From Aquatica leii (lineage: Eukaryota > Arthropoda > Insecta > Coleoptera > Lampyridae), in the NCBI GenBank assembly GCA_035610365.1, contig CM069432.1, positions 266,969,177 to 267,033,176 of the forward strand: DNA of 64,000 nt. The letters run 5' to 3'. Each line of letters starts with the position of its first letter. The stretch's first letter is position 1. Positions 53,042 to 64,000 of this stretch are shown here, piece after piece. A program made the translations under genes and the position numbers. Below the pieces are notes generated by a model that searched no databases, was not told the DNA's origin, and saw only the letters and a program-made list of their open reading frames with translations.

Positions 53042-56000
53042 GTATATTCTGTGTGGGAGCCGAACACCACTTTTCTAGGACAGTCAAAGCTCAAACCGTA
53101 TAACGCATTGGATTGCTCTGGCAAATGTGGAAATGCAGCAAAAACGAACGGCAGCTCATTAAAAAAGGGTTACAAAGATGCAGACCCTCCATCCTCAGAA
53201 ATCAGAAAATACAGAAATGGAAGAACCAAAAAAACTAATTAGGGCAATGAATACAAACATGATGACAGATTTTCAAATTCTCCGTTCGCGATAAGATAAT
53301 CTGCAGTGACCTTTATTTATGTATACCAGCACAAGCGTAAAAACAATTCATTAGTGCATTTCGTTTACCTTTTATTTTTATCTTGGATTAGTATATTCTG
53401 TGTGTGAACGCATTGGATTGCTTTAACAAATGTGGAAGTGCAACAAAAACGAACACCAGCTCCTAAAAAAAAGGATACAAAAAAGCAGACCCCCCCCTCC
53501 TTATAAAACAGAAATCGAAGAAACAAACAACTAATCAAGGCAATGAATACAAACATGATGACAGATTTTCAAATTTTCCGTTCGCGATAACATAATCTGC
53601 AGTCACTTTTATTTATGTATACTGGCAAACGCGTAAAAATATTTTAATAGTGCATTTTGTTTACCTTTTATTTTTATCTTGGATTAGTATATTTTGTGTG
53701 TGAGCCGAACACAACCCTTCTAGAATAGTCAAAGCTCAAACCGCATAACGCATTGGATTGCTCTGACATATGTGGCAGTGCAACAAAAAAGAACACCAGT
53801 TCATAAAAAAGGGCAACAAAAAAGATGATCTTCCCCCCCCCTCAGAAAACAGAAAATACAGAATTTGAAGAAGCAAAAAAACTAATCAAGGCAATGAATA
53901 CAAACATGACAGATTTTCAAATTCTCCGTTCGCGATAAAATAATCTGCAGTCACTTTTATTTATGTATACTGGTACAAGCGTAGAAACAGTTGACTAGTG
54001 CATTTGGTTTACTTTTTATTTTTATCTTGGATTAGTATATTCTGTGTGTGAGCCGAACACAACCCTTCTAGGACAGTCAAAGCTCAAACCGCATAACGCA
54101 TTGGATTGCTCTGACAAATGTGGAAATGCAACAAAAACGAACACTAGCTCATAAAGAGGGTACCAAAACAAATCACCTCCCACCCCCCCCTTTAGAAAAC
54201 AGAAACTACAGAAATGGAAGAACCAAAAAAACTAATTAGGGCAATAAATACAAGCATGATGACAGATTTTCAAATTCTCCGTTCGCGATAAGATAATCTG
54301 CAGTGACCTTTATTTATGTATACCGGCACACGCGTAAAAACAATTCATTAGTGCATTTCGTTTACCTTTTATTTTTATCTTGGATTAGTATATTCTGTGT
54401 GTTAACGCATTGGATTGCTTTAACAAATGTGGAAGTGCAACAAAAACGAACACCAGCTCCTAAAAAAAAGGATACAAAAAAGCAGACCCCCCCTCCTTAT
54501 AAAACAGAAATGGAAGAAACAAAAAACTAATCAAGGCAATGAATACAAACATGATGACAGATTTTCAAATTTTCCGTTCGCGATAACATAATCTGCAGTC
54601 ACTTTTATTTATGTATACTGGCAAACGCGTAAAAATATTTTAATAGTGCATTTTGTTTACCTTTTATTTTTATCTTGGATTAGTATATTTTGTGTGTGAG
54701 CCGAACACAACCCTTCTAGAATAGTCAAAGCTCAAACCGCATAACGCATTGGATTGCTCTGACATATGTGGCAGTGCAACAAAAAAGAACACCAGTTCAT
54801 AAAAAAGGGCAACAAAAAAGATTATCTTCCCCCCCCTCAGAAAACAGAAAATACAGAATTTGAAGAAGCAAAAAAACTAATCAAGGCAATGAATACAAAC
54901 ATGACAGATTTTCAAATTCTCCGTTCGCGATAAAATAATCTGCAGTCACTTTTATTTATGTATACTGGTACAAGCGTAGAAACAGTTGACTAGTGCATTT
55001 GGTTTACTTTTTATTTTTATCTTGGATTAGTATATTCTGTGTGTGAGCCGAACACAACCCTTCTAGGACAGTCAAAGCTCAAACCGCATAACGCATTGGA
55101 TTGCTCTGACAAATGTGGAAATGCAACAAAAACGAACACTAGCTCATAAAGAGGGTAACAAAAGAAATGACTTCCCCCCCCCCCTTTAGAAAACAGAAAC
55201 TACAGAAATGGAAGAACCAAAAAAACTAATTAGGGCAATAAATACAAGCATGATGACAGATTTTCAAATTCTCCGTTCGCGATAAGATAATCTGCAGTGA
55301 CCTTTATTTATGTATACCGGCACACGCGTAAAAACAATTCATTAGTGCATTTCGTTTACCTTTTATTTTTATCTTGGATTAGTATATTCTGTGTGTTAAC
55401 GCATTGGATTGCTTTAACAAATGTGGAAGTGCAACAAAAACGAACACCAGTTCATAAAAAAAGGTTACAAAAAAGCAGACCCCCTCTACTTATAAAACAG
55501 AAATGGAAGAAACAAAAAACTAATCAAGGCAATGAATACAAACATGATGACAGATTTTGAAATTCTCCGTTCGCGATAAGATAGTTTGCAGTCACTTTTA
55601 TTTATGTATACTGGCACACGCGTAAAAACAGTTGATTAGTGCATTTCAGTTACCTTTTTTTTAATGTTGGATTAGTTTATTTTGTGTGTGAGTCGAACAG
55701 AACCCTTCTAGGACAGTCAAAGCTTAAACCGCATAACGCAGTGGATTGCTCTGACAAATGTGAAAGTGCTACAAAAACAAACACTAGCTCATAAACTAGG
55801 GTTACAAAAAAGCAGACCCACCATTTAGAAAACAGAAAATACGTAAATGGATGAAATAAAAAACTAATCAAGGCAATAAATACAAACATGATGACAGATT
55901 TTGAAATTGTCCGTTCGCGATAAGATAGTTTGCAGTCACTTTTATTTATGTATATTGGCACACGCGTAAAAACAGTTGATTAGTGCATTTGGTTTACTTT

Positions 56001-56150
56001 TCATTTTTATTTTGGATTAGTATATTCTGTGTGAGCCGAACACAAACCTTCTAGGTCAGTCAAATCTCAAACCGCGTAACGCATTGGATTGCTCTGGCAA
56101 ATGTGGAAGTGCAACAAAAAAGATCACCTTGGATTAGTATATTCTGTGTG
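53042..56150. repeat. Satellite array, right block, with about 994-bp higher-order repeat
   Basis: Continues the satellite of 44690-46423. From 53385, a three-monomer unit (one short of about 295 bp and two long of about 345-350 bp) repeats: starts near 53385, 54382 and 55376, so the period is about 994-997 bp, with near identity between copies one and two. The last monomers (55670-56150) are more diverged and end in a truncated GGATTAGTATATTCTGTGTG. Poly(C) runs of varying length mark each monomer. Confidence 0.88.
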
Positions 56151-57714
56151 TTTCGTAAATTGCTTAAAATATTCTGGAGTTTCAAGAACGTTTCAATATT
56201 TTAGAAAATTTGTTAGTATGTTGTGAAATATAAACAAACTACAAGAAAGTCATTTACAAAATGTTTCTTCTTTTTTTACTAGGTGTTTCGATTCTGATTA
56301 GATAACGTTTCTAATAGTTTGTCCCTCAACTTATTTATTTTGTAAGAAACTTAAAAGAATAAACCATAGTGCAGTTTACTTCAGTGCTAAACTGAGTTAT
56401 CCTCAAATGGTCGACGTTTTATAAAACAGATAAAAGAAAGACTTTGTAAAGAAATTAAATTTGACAAGCGAATAGAAGGCGCAACTTTTGTTTTAACACG
56501 ACTAACTTGTTAACTATTCTTGCGTTCCTAATTGGCCACGACAAATACTACCGAAATATTTAAAACAAAGCGTCGCCGACATTTAATATGCAAATTTTTT
56601 GGCCGAAAGCAATTCTTGCACTTGTAAATATTAAAGTTAATCCTTGTGTTACCGTACCATGGTAAAATTTGATGCTTGATATATATGTAAATATATTCTT
56701 ATTTATCTTTTGATTGTCACAAATTTTGATTGATTATCTGCTTGTGTCGGCATCGTTTAATAGTTATTAATACACACTTCGCAGCGTACATACATCAAGT
56801 TTTTCCAGTTCTGACAGATCCCTTTTAAGTAAGATTCCATACAAATTTTATAGATAGTTTCTTAAATAATTTGATTGATTGATCTCACGGTGAATGTATG
56901 TTTATATAAACATCGGAAATCTATTAACTTTGTTCTTATAAAAACGATTGTCTTTGCTTCGCCGTTTACCGACAAACAAGTTTAAGTTAAAAAAATCTTT
57001 ATTTTGTATAAGCGGCGCGCTATGCCACTTGAGAACTCTTTCAATGCATTTTATCAAATTAAATGAACATCGATTGATGTATGAAACTTTTGATTGACCG
57101 AATTCTAAAGGAATTAAACCATCGATATTCGATCTTTACTGAACCCGTCTTGGGTTCTATTAATTGAAGGGTATGTCGGATATCTGATCCACCTTCTTAC
57201 TTAAGTTCTTATTAGCTTTTGGTATTGTTATTTTCCGACAAGCTTAAGCACTTAAATTTTTTAGGTCTATTGTAATACATGATACTTATGGAATTTTGAT
57301 TGTAGACCTTTCTTTTGTAGCCCTTTGCGCTAATTCTTTTTTATTATCAGCATAGGTACAGTGTGTTTAGTTTTCATAGAACAAGCGCTTGCAGAGTAAA
57401 TATTATAGCAATAAATGAATTGTCTTAGTGGCACATCGAAGTTCAAAAAGTTCAAACACTTTTCTAGAGAAATATACTTTATTTAGCAAAAATATATTTA
57501 AAAAAAAAGACAAATGATTGAATGTGTCCTTACGATGGGGTACATTCAACCATTCTATGGGACAAGTTTTATCAGTGTAATAAAATCACGTTTAAATGAA
57601 ATATTTTACTTTCATACAGTACGAGTCGATCAAGACAGGCTTCAGATTCAATTTTACAAAAATAAAATCATTTTGCTCTAGTATGTCATTTGTCTGTCAA
57701 AAGATTGGCATTTT
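56151..57714. other. No recognisable gene
   Basis: AT-rich single-copy-looking sequence with no long ORF and no repeat shared with the rest of the window that I could see. Confidence 0.35.
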
Positions 57715-58240
57715 ATATATCATCAAAGTCTACTGACATGCCATCTGATTTCAAATTAACAGACTCATCAGTGCGTGTGCTCAGTTTTTTTAGCAGTCTT
57801 TGATTTTCTCTTCCCGATATTTACTTTGTTCGTTTTTTGGGAACGGCCTAATAATTTCGGGAGTTAGTTTCGCTACAGAAGTTAAAAGCAGCTCTGAAAC
57901 ACATTAAATTAAAAACAAAAGTTCCCAAATAAAGTGGTAAATAACATTTTTTGTATTTGTTAAATTTGTCATTAGCAGAAGCGATGTTTGACACTTGGGT
58001 AGTAGATTTGGGACCAGACGTAGCGTTTGTTTAACATTATTAATAATCTGTTGTGGTGTGGATGGCGCTGAAACGTTTAATGATAGAGAAACAAATTAAA
58101 ATTTGTGTTTTTATTCACATACCAGTTTAGCAGTTTCTTTTTCTGACGACCAAGTTTTCTTAGCAATAAGCAACGAATAAGTGTTAGCAGCTTGTGACGC
58201 TTCTTCTCTTTGTAATTTGCATAATTCGGCAAAAAGTCAT
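57715..58240 (-). pseudogene. pogo/Tigger transposase C-terminal relic
   Basis: Minus strand reads LTPEIIRPFPKNEQSKYREE near 57880-57820, then after a shift RENQRLLKKLSTRTDESV and a stop after VDFDDI at about 57718. 'TPExIRPFPK' before a basic stretch is the end region of pogo/Tigger-like transposases. Further right, REEASQAANTYSLLIAKKTW is open near 58205-58130. TTTCAG acceptor-like sites precede two of the segments. I think it belongs to the same relic as 59560-59880, separated by solo LTR D. Confidence 0.4.
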
Positions 58241-58404
58241 TTGTTTGCTTATTATTATAGTGCAGTATTCTGCAACAACAAAAAGAAGGTCAAGCAGGTA
58301 GTCAACAAGCCGTCATCACGGTATAGATGGCCATCTACTTTGTAGGCTATCCGTTATGACGCCATCTTTAGTATGGAAGATAAAAAGCATCTGTGTAGTT
58401 GCAT

Positions 58405-59128
58405 TGTTACGTGCAAAAATTTCATAACGTAATACCCTGTATACTGGTTGAATTAAAATTAGATTTTGGTTTTGACGCTCTTTGTCGAGTTTTCGTTTTA
58501 TTGTCATTTCCTATCAAGACGTTAAACCGACAACCACGTAAAATGGCTTGTGAAGTTAAAATTGGAAGTTTCTAATAACATCAGCGCTAATGGAAATGAA
58601 ATTTTATAATTTCATTACGCATTTAAAGTAGTTTATTCGTCACAGGGTAAGCTGTTCATATCCCTTGTTTTGAATTCTTTGGTAATTTTCTTAATTTGAT
58701 AGCCTTCCCGCCACGTTTTGGGCTGTATACTAATTATTTTGTGTGTATGGCATGCTGTGTACAAACGATAATTGTTATGTAATTTTCTTCGCTATCCACA
58801 TCGTTTAAACTTATGTATTGTGTGTTGCCGATACTTCTGGTATTTATGGATTGAGGATTAGATAGACTCGTTGTTAATAATCTACGTTATTAAATTAAAG
58901 TTGTTGTACCTAATTTATCTTTTCTTTATGGTAACATATATTTCTTTTGTTGGTTACACAAACACCAGGGTTACAAGGATTACGAACCTGAAATTCTGTC
59001 CTGATCGAGATAGAAACTTTACTTGTAAAAGATCTGGCGCCCTTTAACTCTTATTTATTTGAACCTCCCCTATCTCCGACTGTGTGAGTTGGTCGTGCAA
59101 GGTTCGTAAGGCCTATAAGCTTGTAACA
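58405..59128 (+). mobile_element. Solo LTR 'D', shortened, opposite orientation
   Basis: Begins TGTTACGTGC and ends AGCTTGTAACA. It is the reverse complement of the A/B/C/E family: AATACCCTGTATA near the start, GGCATGCTGTGTAC, GATCTGGCGCCCTTTAA, CGACTGTGTGAGTTGG, GTGCAAGGTTCGTAAG. 724 bp, so the middle is deleted relative to LTR C. Flanks GCAT / GCTT suggest a 4-bp duplication with one change. Confidence 0.7.
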
Positions 59129-59559
59129 GCTTGTAACGATAAACTGACAAAACTCTGGTTAAGTGCAAGTACATAACCAGCACCAATAGACTAAAACCAA
59201 GATAGAGGTAAAATATCGGGCGGAGATTGTTAATTCTGTTAGGGTAGTATTTAACGTCACCGAGTAGTACGACAAACAAAAATTTGAAGTCATACTTCGT
59301 TTGATCAAGTTTCAGAACAAACGAAAGGCAGACTTACAAACCCACGTTTGAAGAATACTTAACGTCACTTTTCTAGAAAAATGAGACAGAACGTTTGCAG
59401 TAATGATAGACAACAATGCAAAACGAGCATTTCAATCAACTAACTACGTGAAACAACTTAAAAAAAATCTACAATAAATGCCTAATTGAGTCCCGAATAC
59501 CAAACTCCTGGTTAAATGGCCAAGTAGTCTTAATCTTCAAGAAAACAAATAAAGATGAT
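59129..59559. other. No recognisable gene
   Basis: Lies between solo LTR D and the transposase relic. It should hold the middle of the pogo/Tigger catalytic domain, but no DDE motif could be read. Confidence 0.3.
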
Positions 59560-59880
59560 TAATTCATCTCTTTCCGCCGTGGTTGTCTGGCCGACTGTTT
59601 TTTTCCTTTGTTTGTCACAACTTTCACAGGTTTCAAAAATGTAGTAACCTATGTCTCATCTAAGTTGTATATTTGTTTCAATTTGAATTTATATTTCTGT
59701 AGAACTAAAGCGTAGTTCTAAAAAAAATTCTGATACACTTCTCTTATTAACGTCAGTTGCTCTGGCCAAACTGGTGCCTTCAGGTTTTCTTAGTGCCAAA
59801 CTCTGCCGCTATCTACTCATGAACCTTTTTATCCAATCCATGCCAGCCATTTTGTTAACCTTCAACTGGTTAGGAACTTT
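59560..59880 (-). pseudogene. pogo/Tigger transposase catalytic-domain start, relic
   Basis: Minus strand reads NKMAGMDWIKRFMSR, then LALRKPEGTSLARATDVNKR and SVSEFF, then after a shift NIQLR-DIGYY, and KKTVGQTTTAERDE. This is the pattern 'AGxDWxxxFMxRxxxLxLRxPExTSxARATxFN...NxDETGxxTV...K-QVGxxTSAERG' of pogo/Tigger and jerky-type transposases. The first catalytic Asp position (DET) is mutated. Several stops. Confidence 0.65.
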
Positions 59881-59989
59881 ACACCCGTTTAGAAAAACTT
59901 AAGTAATCATAAGCCAAAATCCTACAACAATAAAAAAATCAATTGTATGCAGTTTGAAGCAATAGGTATTAAGTAAAATTTACCTGAAA

Positions 59990-62900
59990 AGTTTAAAACA
60001 TGTGTTGTACTAGTAAAATAGGTAATGTCCCGTTTTTTCTTTTTCAGAGTGTACATAATTCAATTTTTGCAACAATTTAACACAGTAATGTTTGCTGTGG
60101 TACTCAAGATTTATTCAATTATTTTAAAAATTTAAGAGAAAAAAAGTTCACTATTAAATAAGGTCACTTGTTAAAACTTAACGCAAATAGTGCAGAAGGA
60201 GATGCAAGGGTAACCAAAAAAAAAATTTTGAGTGCAACAAAAAAAATTACGATAACAACGCAGATAATTTGTTTTATTGATTCAACGATTTTCATGATAC
60301 ATTAACAGCAATATGACGTAATAAAAAAATAATTATTTGTTTACCGTAAAGATAAGAAGAGATGAAATTAAAGAAAGAAAACCAGCAAATCATCAATTTT
60401 TTGTAAAAATGAGTTAAAAACTTATTTTTAGAAAATCTTGAAATGAAAAGTGTAAAAAAATCAAAATCTCCAAATTTTTGAATTGTTCGTTTTTTTTCTT
60501 AAAAAATTCAAGTTCAAGTATTGTTTCTCTTGACTATAAAAAAAAGAAAAAATGTTTTAAAGAAACAAATACCAATTTATAATAAACCGACAAAATTGAA
60601 ATTGTATTTTGAAAATACAACAATAAAGAAAACAGTTTTTTGCCGTTTGATACATTAGGTACTAACTGAAATTTATGTGTACTATGTAAGACCTATGTTG
60701 CAATAGTAAAACAGGTAGTGTCTCGTTTTTTCTTTTTCTGAGTGTACATAATTCAATTTTTGAAACATTGTTATGAAGTAATGTTTGCAATAGTACTAAA
60801 AATTTACTAAATTATTATAAAATATTAATTTTGAGTTTTGTTTGTGCCCATAAACTGTACATTTTTTTCAATACTTTATTTGTTGTACACGTTTATGTCA
60901 AATCGGTTTAAATAACAAAGTAGGATGTTCTACAACAATATTGAAACGCCTAGTAGAGACCTTTTTTTAACCTTAACTAGCTTTTGCCCAAAAGAGATTT
61001 TTTTGTTTAGCATAGGCTTACACCATTTAAAAAAAATCCAGCATTAATCGGACACTATTATAGTTCATTTATTTATTAATTTTTTTGATCAGATTTTTAA
61101 AATTTTGAAGCTAAATTTTGTTAATTTCATTCCTTAATGTTTTTGTCAAAAACTTAAAGTTGATAAAATAAAATTGCATTTTATCTTATACTGATGTACT
61201 TAAAATTGTGTAATTTTGTGAAGTTAATATTTGACATTGAAGTACTGTTTATCTTCACTATAAAAAAACACATAATGTTTAAAAGAAACAAATACAAATA
61301 TATTATAAACTTTTGTTAAAATCGACAAAATTTAAATTGCATTACAATCTTGAACATACAACAATAAGTAATGCAATTGTACGCAGTTTGAAGGTACTGA
61401 ATAAAATTTACCTGAAAAGTTTAAGACCTGTGTTGTACTAGTGAAGTAGGCAATGTCCCGCTTTTTCTTAATCAGAGTGTACATAATTCAATTTTTGAAA
61501 CAATGTAACGAAGTAATGTTTTTTATGGTACTTTTAAATTATTTTAAAAATTATTATTTTTGAGTTATGTTCGAATAAGTATTTTGGCAAATAAAAAATA
61601 ACCAAGGAATGTATATTACATATATAAATTTTATTAATTGTGCACAATTGTGTTAACTTATTTGAATAAGAAAACAACAAATTAAAATTATTAATGTAAA
61701 ATTTATTTTAATTATGACGTGAAAGAAGAAAACAAAGTTAAAAACGGGTAATTGTCGTCAGTTCAAATGAGTTTAAATAACAAAGTTGGGTGATCTACAA
61801 AAATTTTGAAACGTTTTGTTGAACTATGGAAACTATGTTAACATTAAAGAAAATTAAAAAAAAAACAGTTCAAATTGCAAAAACCTTATTAAACATTTTT
61901 TTTAACAAAAAGTTAATAATTGCGCCTATGCTTCTGTGGTTATTGAAAGTAACTTAAAAACAAAACAAAAATTTTGTTATATTTGAAACTAAAACCTGTT
62001 AATTTTATTCGTAATTTTTTTAATTTTTCGTATTGACATAATGAAATTGCATTTTTCTTCTCCACGCTTTATTTTAAGAAATAAAAGAATACATTTTAAT
62101 TCATCAATTTGTTAAAAAAAATATCATCGATGATGTCTGTTTGGGTATTTTTTACTTTGGTTTATCTAATATTTAAAATTTTTTTATTTATGTATAGAAT
62201 TGTTCAAATCAATTAGAAAAACTCTCTATTTTTATTTCTTAATTATTTATTTTTGGTCACCAAAAATATTGTAGATCAACAAGGAGTAAATGCAAAAAAC
62301 TTGGTACAATTGCAATTAAAGTGAAAACAAAAATTTTAAATCAGAAGTACCATTGATTATGTTTCCTAATAAGTGTGCCAAGTTGTGTTTAAAAAAAATT
62401 TAAAAAAATGGAGATAAAGAAGAGAACTAACTAGTTTTGTCTACTAAAAAAGCTATGTATAAAAAATAACTTTAATAAAAAGAATGTAAAAAAATCAAAA
62501 AAGTATCAACTACAATTTAAAAAAAAATGTATAGAAATATAGAAGAACCTAAAATAAACAGTAAAAAGCAAATTTAAAAAAAGACGAACAAGCAATAGAA
62601 TAAGTTTTATTGACTATCAAATTGAAGTAAAGAAATAAAATAAAAAGCAAAGAGAATTGAATAGTCATCGAATACATTTTTCTCTTAATGAATTGATAAA
62701 AAATTTATTTTAGAAAATCGTAAAGTAAAAAGTAAAAAAAAACGAAACTAAACAAAGATAATTTGATGATTTTGTTAAAAAAAAATTAAAGAAAAGCGAC
62801 GTGATCAATAACAGTAAATAATCGAATTAATAAAAAAAAATCACGTATAAATTTGCAATAACAAATAATAAAAAGAAAAAAAAGTTCACTATTAAATAAA

Positions 62901-64000
62901 TTCACTTGTTAAAACTTAACGCAAAAAATCAAGAAGGAGATACGAGGGAAACGAAAACAGTTTTAAGTGCAACAAAAAAATTACTAAAACAACGAAGATA
63001 ATTTGTTTTATCGATTTGACGATTTTGATGATATATTGACACCAATATGACATATTAAATAAATAATTATTTGTTTAAAGTAAAGATGAGAAGAGATGAA
63101 AATAAAGAAAGAAAACCAGCAAATCATCAATTTTTTTGTAAAAATGAGTTTAAATATATTTTAAGAAAAACTTAAAATGAAAAGCGTAAACAATTGTAAA
63201 ATAAAAATTAATCTAGAATTTTTTGAATTAATTGTTTATCTACTCTTTATTTTAAAAAATAAGAAAATACATTTTTAATTAATTAAAATTGATCAACTAA
63301 TTTTATTAAATTAATATTTGTGATTAACGTTTTGTTTACCTTGACTACAAAAAAACCGGAAATGTTTTTAAGAAACAAATACAAATAATAAACCGACAAA
63401 ACTAAAATTACATTACAATTTTAAACAAACAACAATAAAGAAAACAATTTTTTGCCGTTTGAAACATTAGGTACTAATTTCTTTGTAATTAATATTATTT
63501 TTGAAGATTTTTAATAAAACAGCGTTTTGGTTAAAAAAAACATTTTTTTTTTTAATTTTAAAATCTGACTTTTTGGTGACGACGTTTCGCTTATCTTTCA
63601 AAGCACAAAATTATAAAAATTTGAACAATGTACAACAATGTACAACAAAGGTTTGAAAAAGCTTACAAGATAAGCGAAACGTCGTCACCAAAAAGTCAGA
63701 TTTTAAAATAAAGAAAAAAAATGTTTTTTTTTTAACCAAAACGCTGTTTTATTAAAAATCTTCAAAAATAATATTAATTACAACAATTTCGAAAAACAGC
63801 TTTAACCTCCTTATCATTTAAAAAATAAATTAGGTACTAAGTAAAATTTATGTGGACTATGTAAAACCTGTGTTGTAATAGTAAAGTGTCTCGTTTTTTC
63901 TTTTTCTGAGTGTACATAATTCAATTTTTGAAACAATGTAGCGAAGTAATGAGTAAGTAAAGTAAGAAAAAGGAACCAAGGAATGTACATTACATATATA
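59990..64000. repeat. AT-rich non-coding long-repeat region
   Basis: No ORF of note. A block GTCCCGTTTTTTCTTTT-x-CAGAGTGTACATAATTCAA recurs near 60027, 60718, 61453 and 63888 (and degenerate near 4045). A segment of about 310 bp at 60145-60460 recurs at 62883-63195 (about 85-90% by eye), and 60590-60770 recurs at 63385-63950 with the foldback element inserted. This implies a large tandem or segmental duplication with a period of about 2.7 kb. Confidence 0.6.
63484..63784. mobile_element. Foldback/MITE-like inverted repeat (about 300 bp)
   Basis: Two near-perfect arms of about 118 bp (63484-63600 and 63666-63784) are inverted copies (TTGTAATTAATATTATTTTTG ... GACGACGTTTCGCTTATC), separated by about 65 bp. 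It interrupts a repeat that is uninterrupted at 60650. ATTAGGTACTAA is found on both sides (63467 and 63829), which could be a 12-bp target duplication. No coding content. Confidence 0.65.

Noticed and set aside
44777-55961. Recurring frames of 60-95 codons in the satellite (for example 45817-46065, 54303-54530, 55297-55560)
   Set aside because: They recur with the satellite unit and are chance frames in tandem repeats; no start context or conserved product.
56151-57714. Host gene exons
   Set aside because: No frame with splice sites and protein similarity could be built; codon composition is random and AT-rich.
1-64000. CRISPR array, bacterial operons, phage or integron structure
   Set aside because: No short regularly spaced direct repeats with unique spacers, no ribosome-binding sites or operonic genes; all coding content is eukaryotic transposable elements.

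Overview
The window looks like a stretch of arthropod, probably insect, heterochromatin. It is AT-rich, no host gene can be supported with confidence, and almost everything recognisable is a transposable element or satellite. The element mix (BEL/Pao, Ty3/gypsy of the mdg1/412 type, an R1/Jockey-like non-LTR family with CCHC-finger ORF1, pogo/Tigger and mariner-type relics, TCAGT-type initiator) is typical of insects. No prokaryotic features, rRNA genes, functional tRNA genes or CRISPR arrays were seen.

Layout. 1-0.7 kb: 5' part of a non-LTR ORF1. 1-3.4 kb: integrase relic split by one solo LTR that itself holds a second solo LTR. 3.5 kb: Ty1/copia Gag relic. 5.6-6.6 kb: gypsy integrase fragment. 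6.6-15.1 kb: a decayed BEL/Pao element (BEL-B, + strand) split by non-LTR copy L-a, which in turn holds a solo LTR with a perfect TACT duplication; the BEL-B reverse transcriptase abuts an inverted BEL integrase. 16-16.4 kb: pogo/Tigger DNA-binding relic. 16.9-35.2 kb: non-LTR copies L-b and L-c. L-c is cut in its endonuclease region by a BEL/Pao element (BEL-A, 20.7-31.8 kb), which is cut in its Gag by a complete 7.06-kb LTR element (E, 23.1-30.2 kb). The right half of L-c also carries a 1.69-kb inverted-repeat element. 36.7-44.7 kb: a MITE, a complete but decayed gypsy (gypsy-2, 37.0-42.2 kb), a DNA transposase relic and a non-LTR reverse-transcriptase relic split by a solo LTR. 44.7-56.15 kb: a roughly 345-bp satellite with higher-order structure, interrupted by a nearly intact gypsy (gypsy-1, 46.4-53.0 kb). 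57.7-59.9 kb: pogo/Tigger relic split by a solo LTR. 60-64 kb: AT-rich non-coding long repeats with a foldback insertion.

The most notable object is gypsy-1. Its Gag and Pol lie in one frame and Pol has only three nonsense codons. After the integrase, Pol continues into a TARG1/OARD1-like macrodomain (ADP-ribosyl hydrolase fold, with both expected catalytic residues at the expected spacing) and a CCCH zinc finger. The older gypsy-2 keeps the same tail, so the capture predates the split of the two copies. The gypsy-1 LTR also carries four heat-shock-element-like palindromes spaced 30, 21 and 31 bp just upstream of a TATA box and initiator. A second unusual object is element E, a non-autonomous LTR element whose Gag is fused by a large deletion to an integrase zinc-binding domain in a still-open 444-codon frame.
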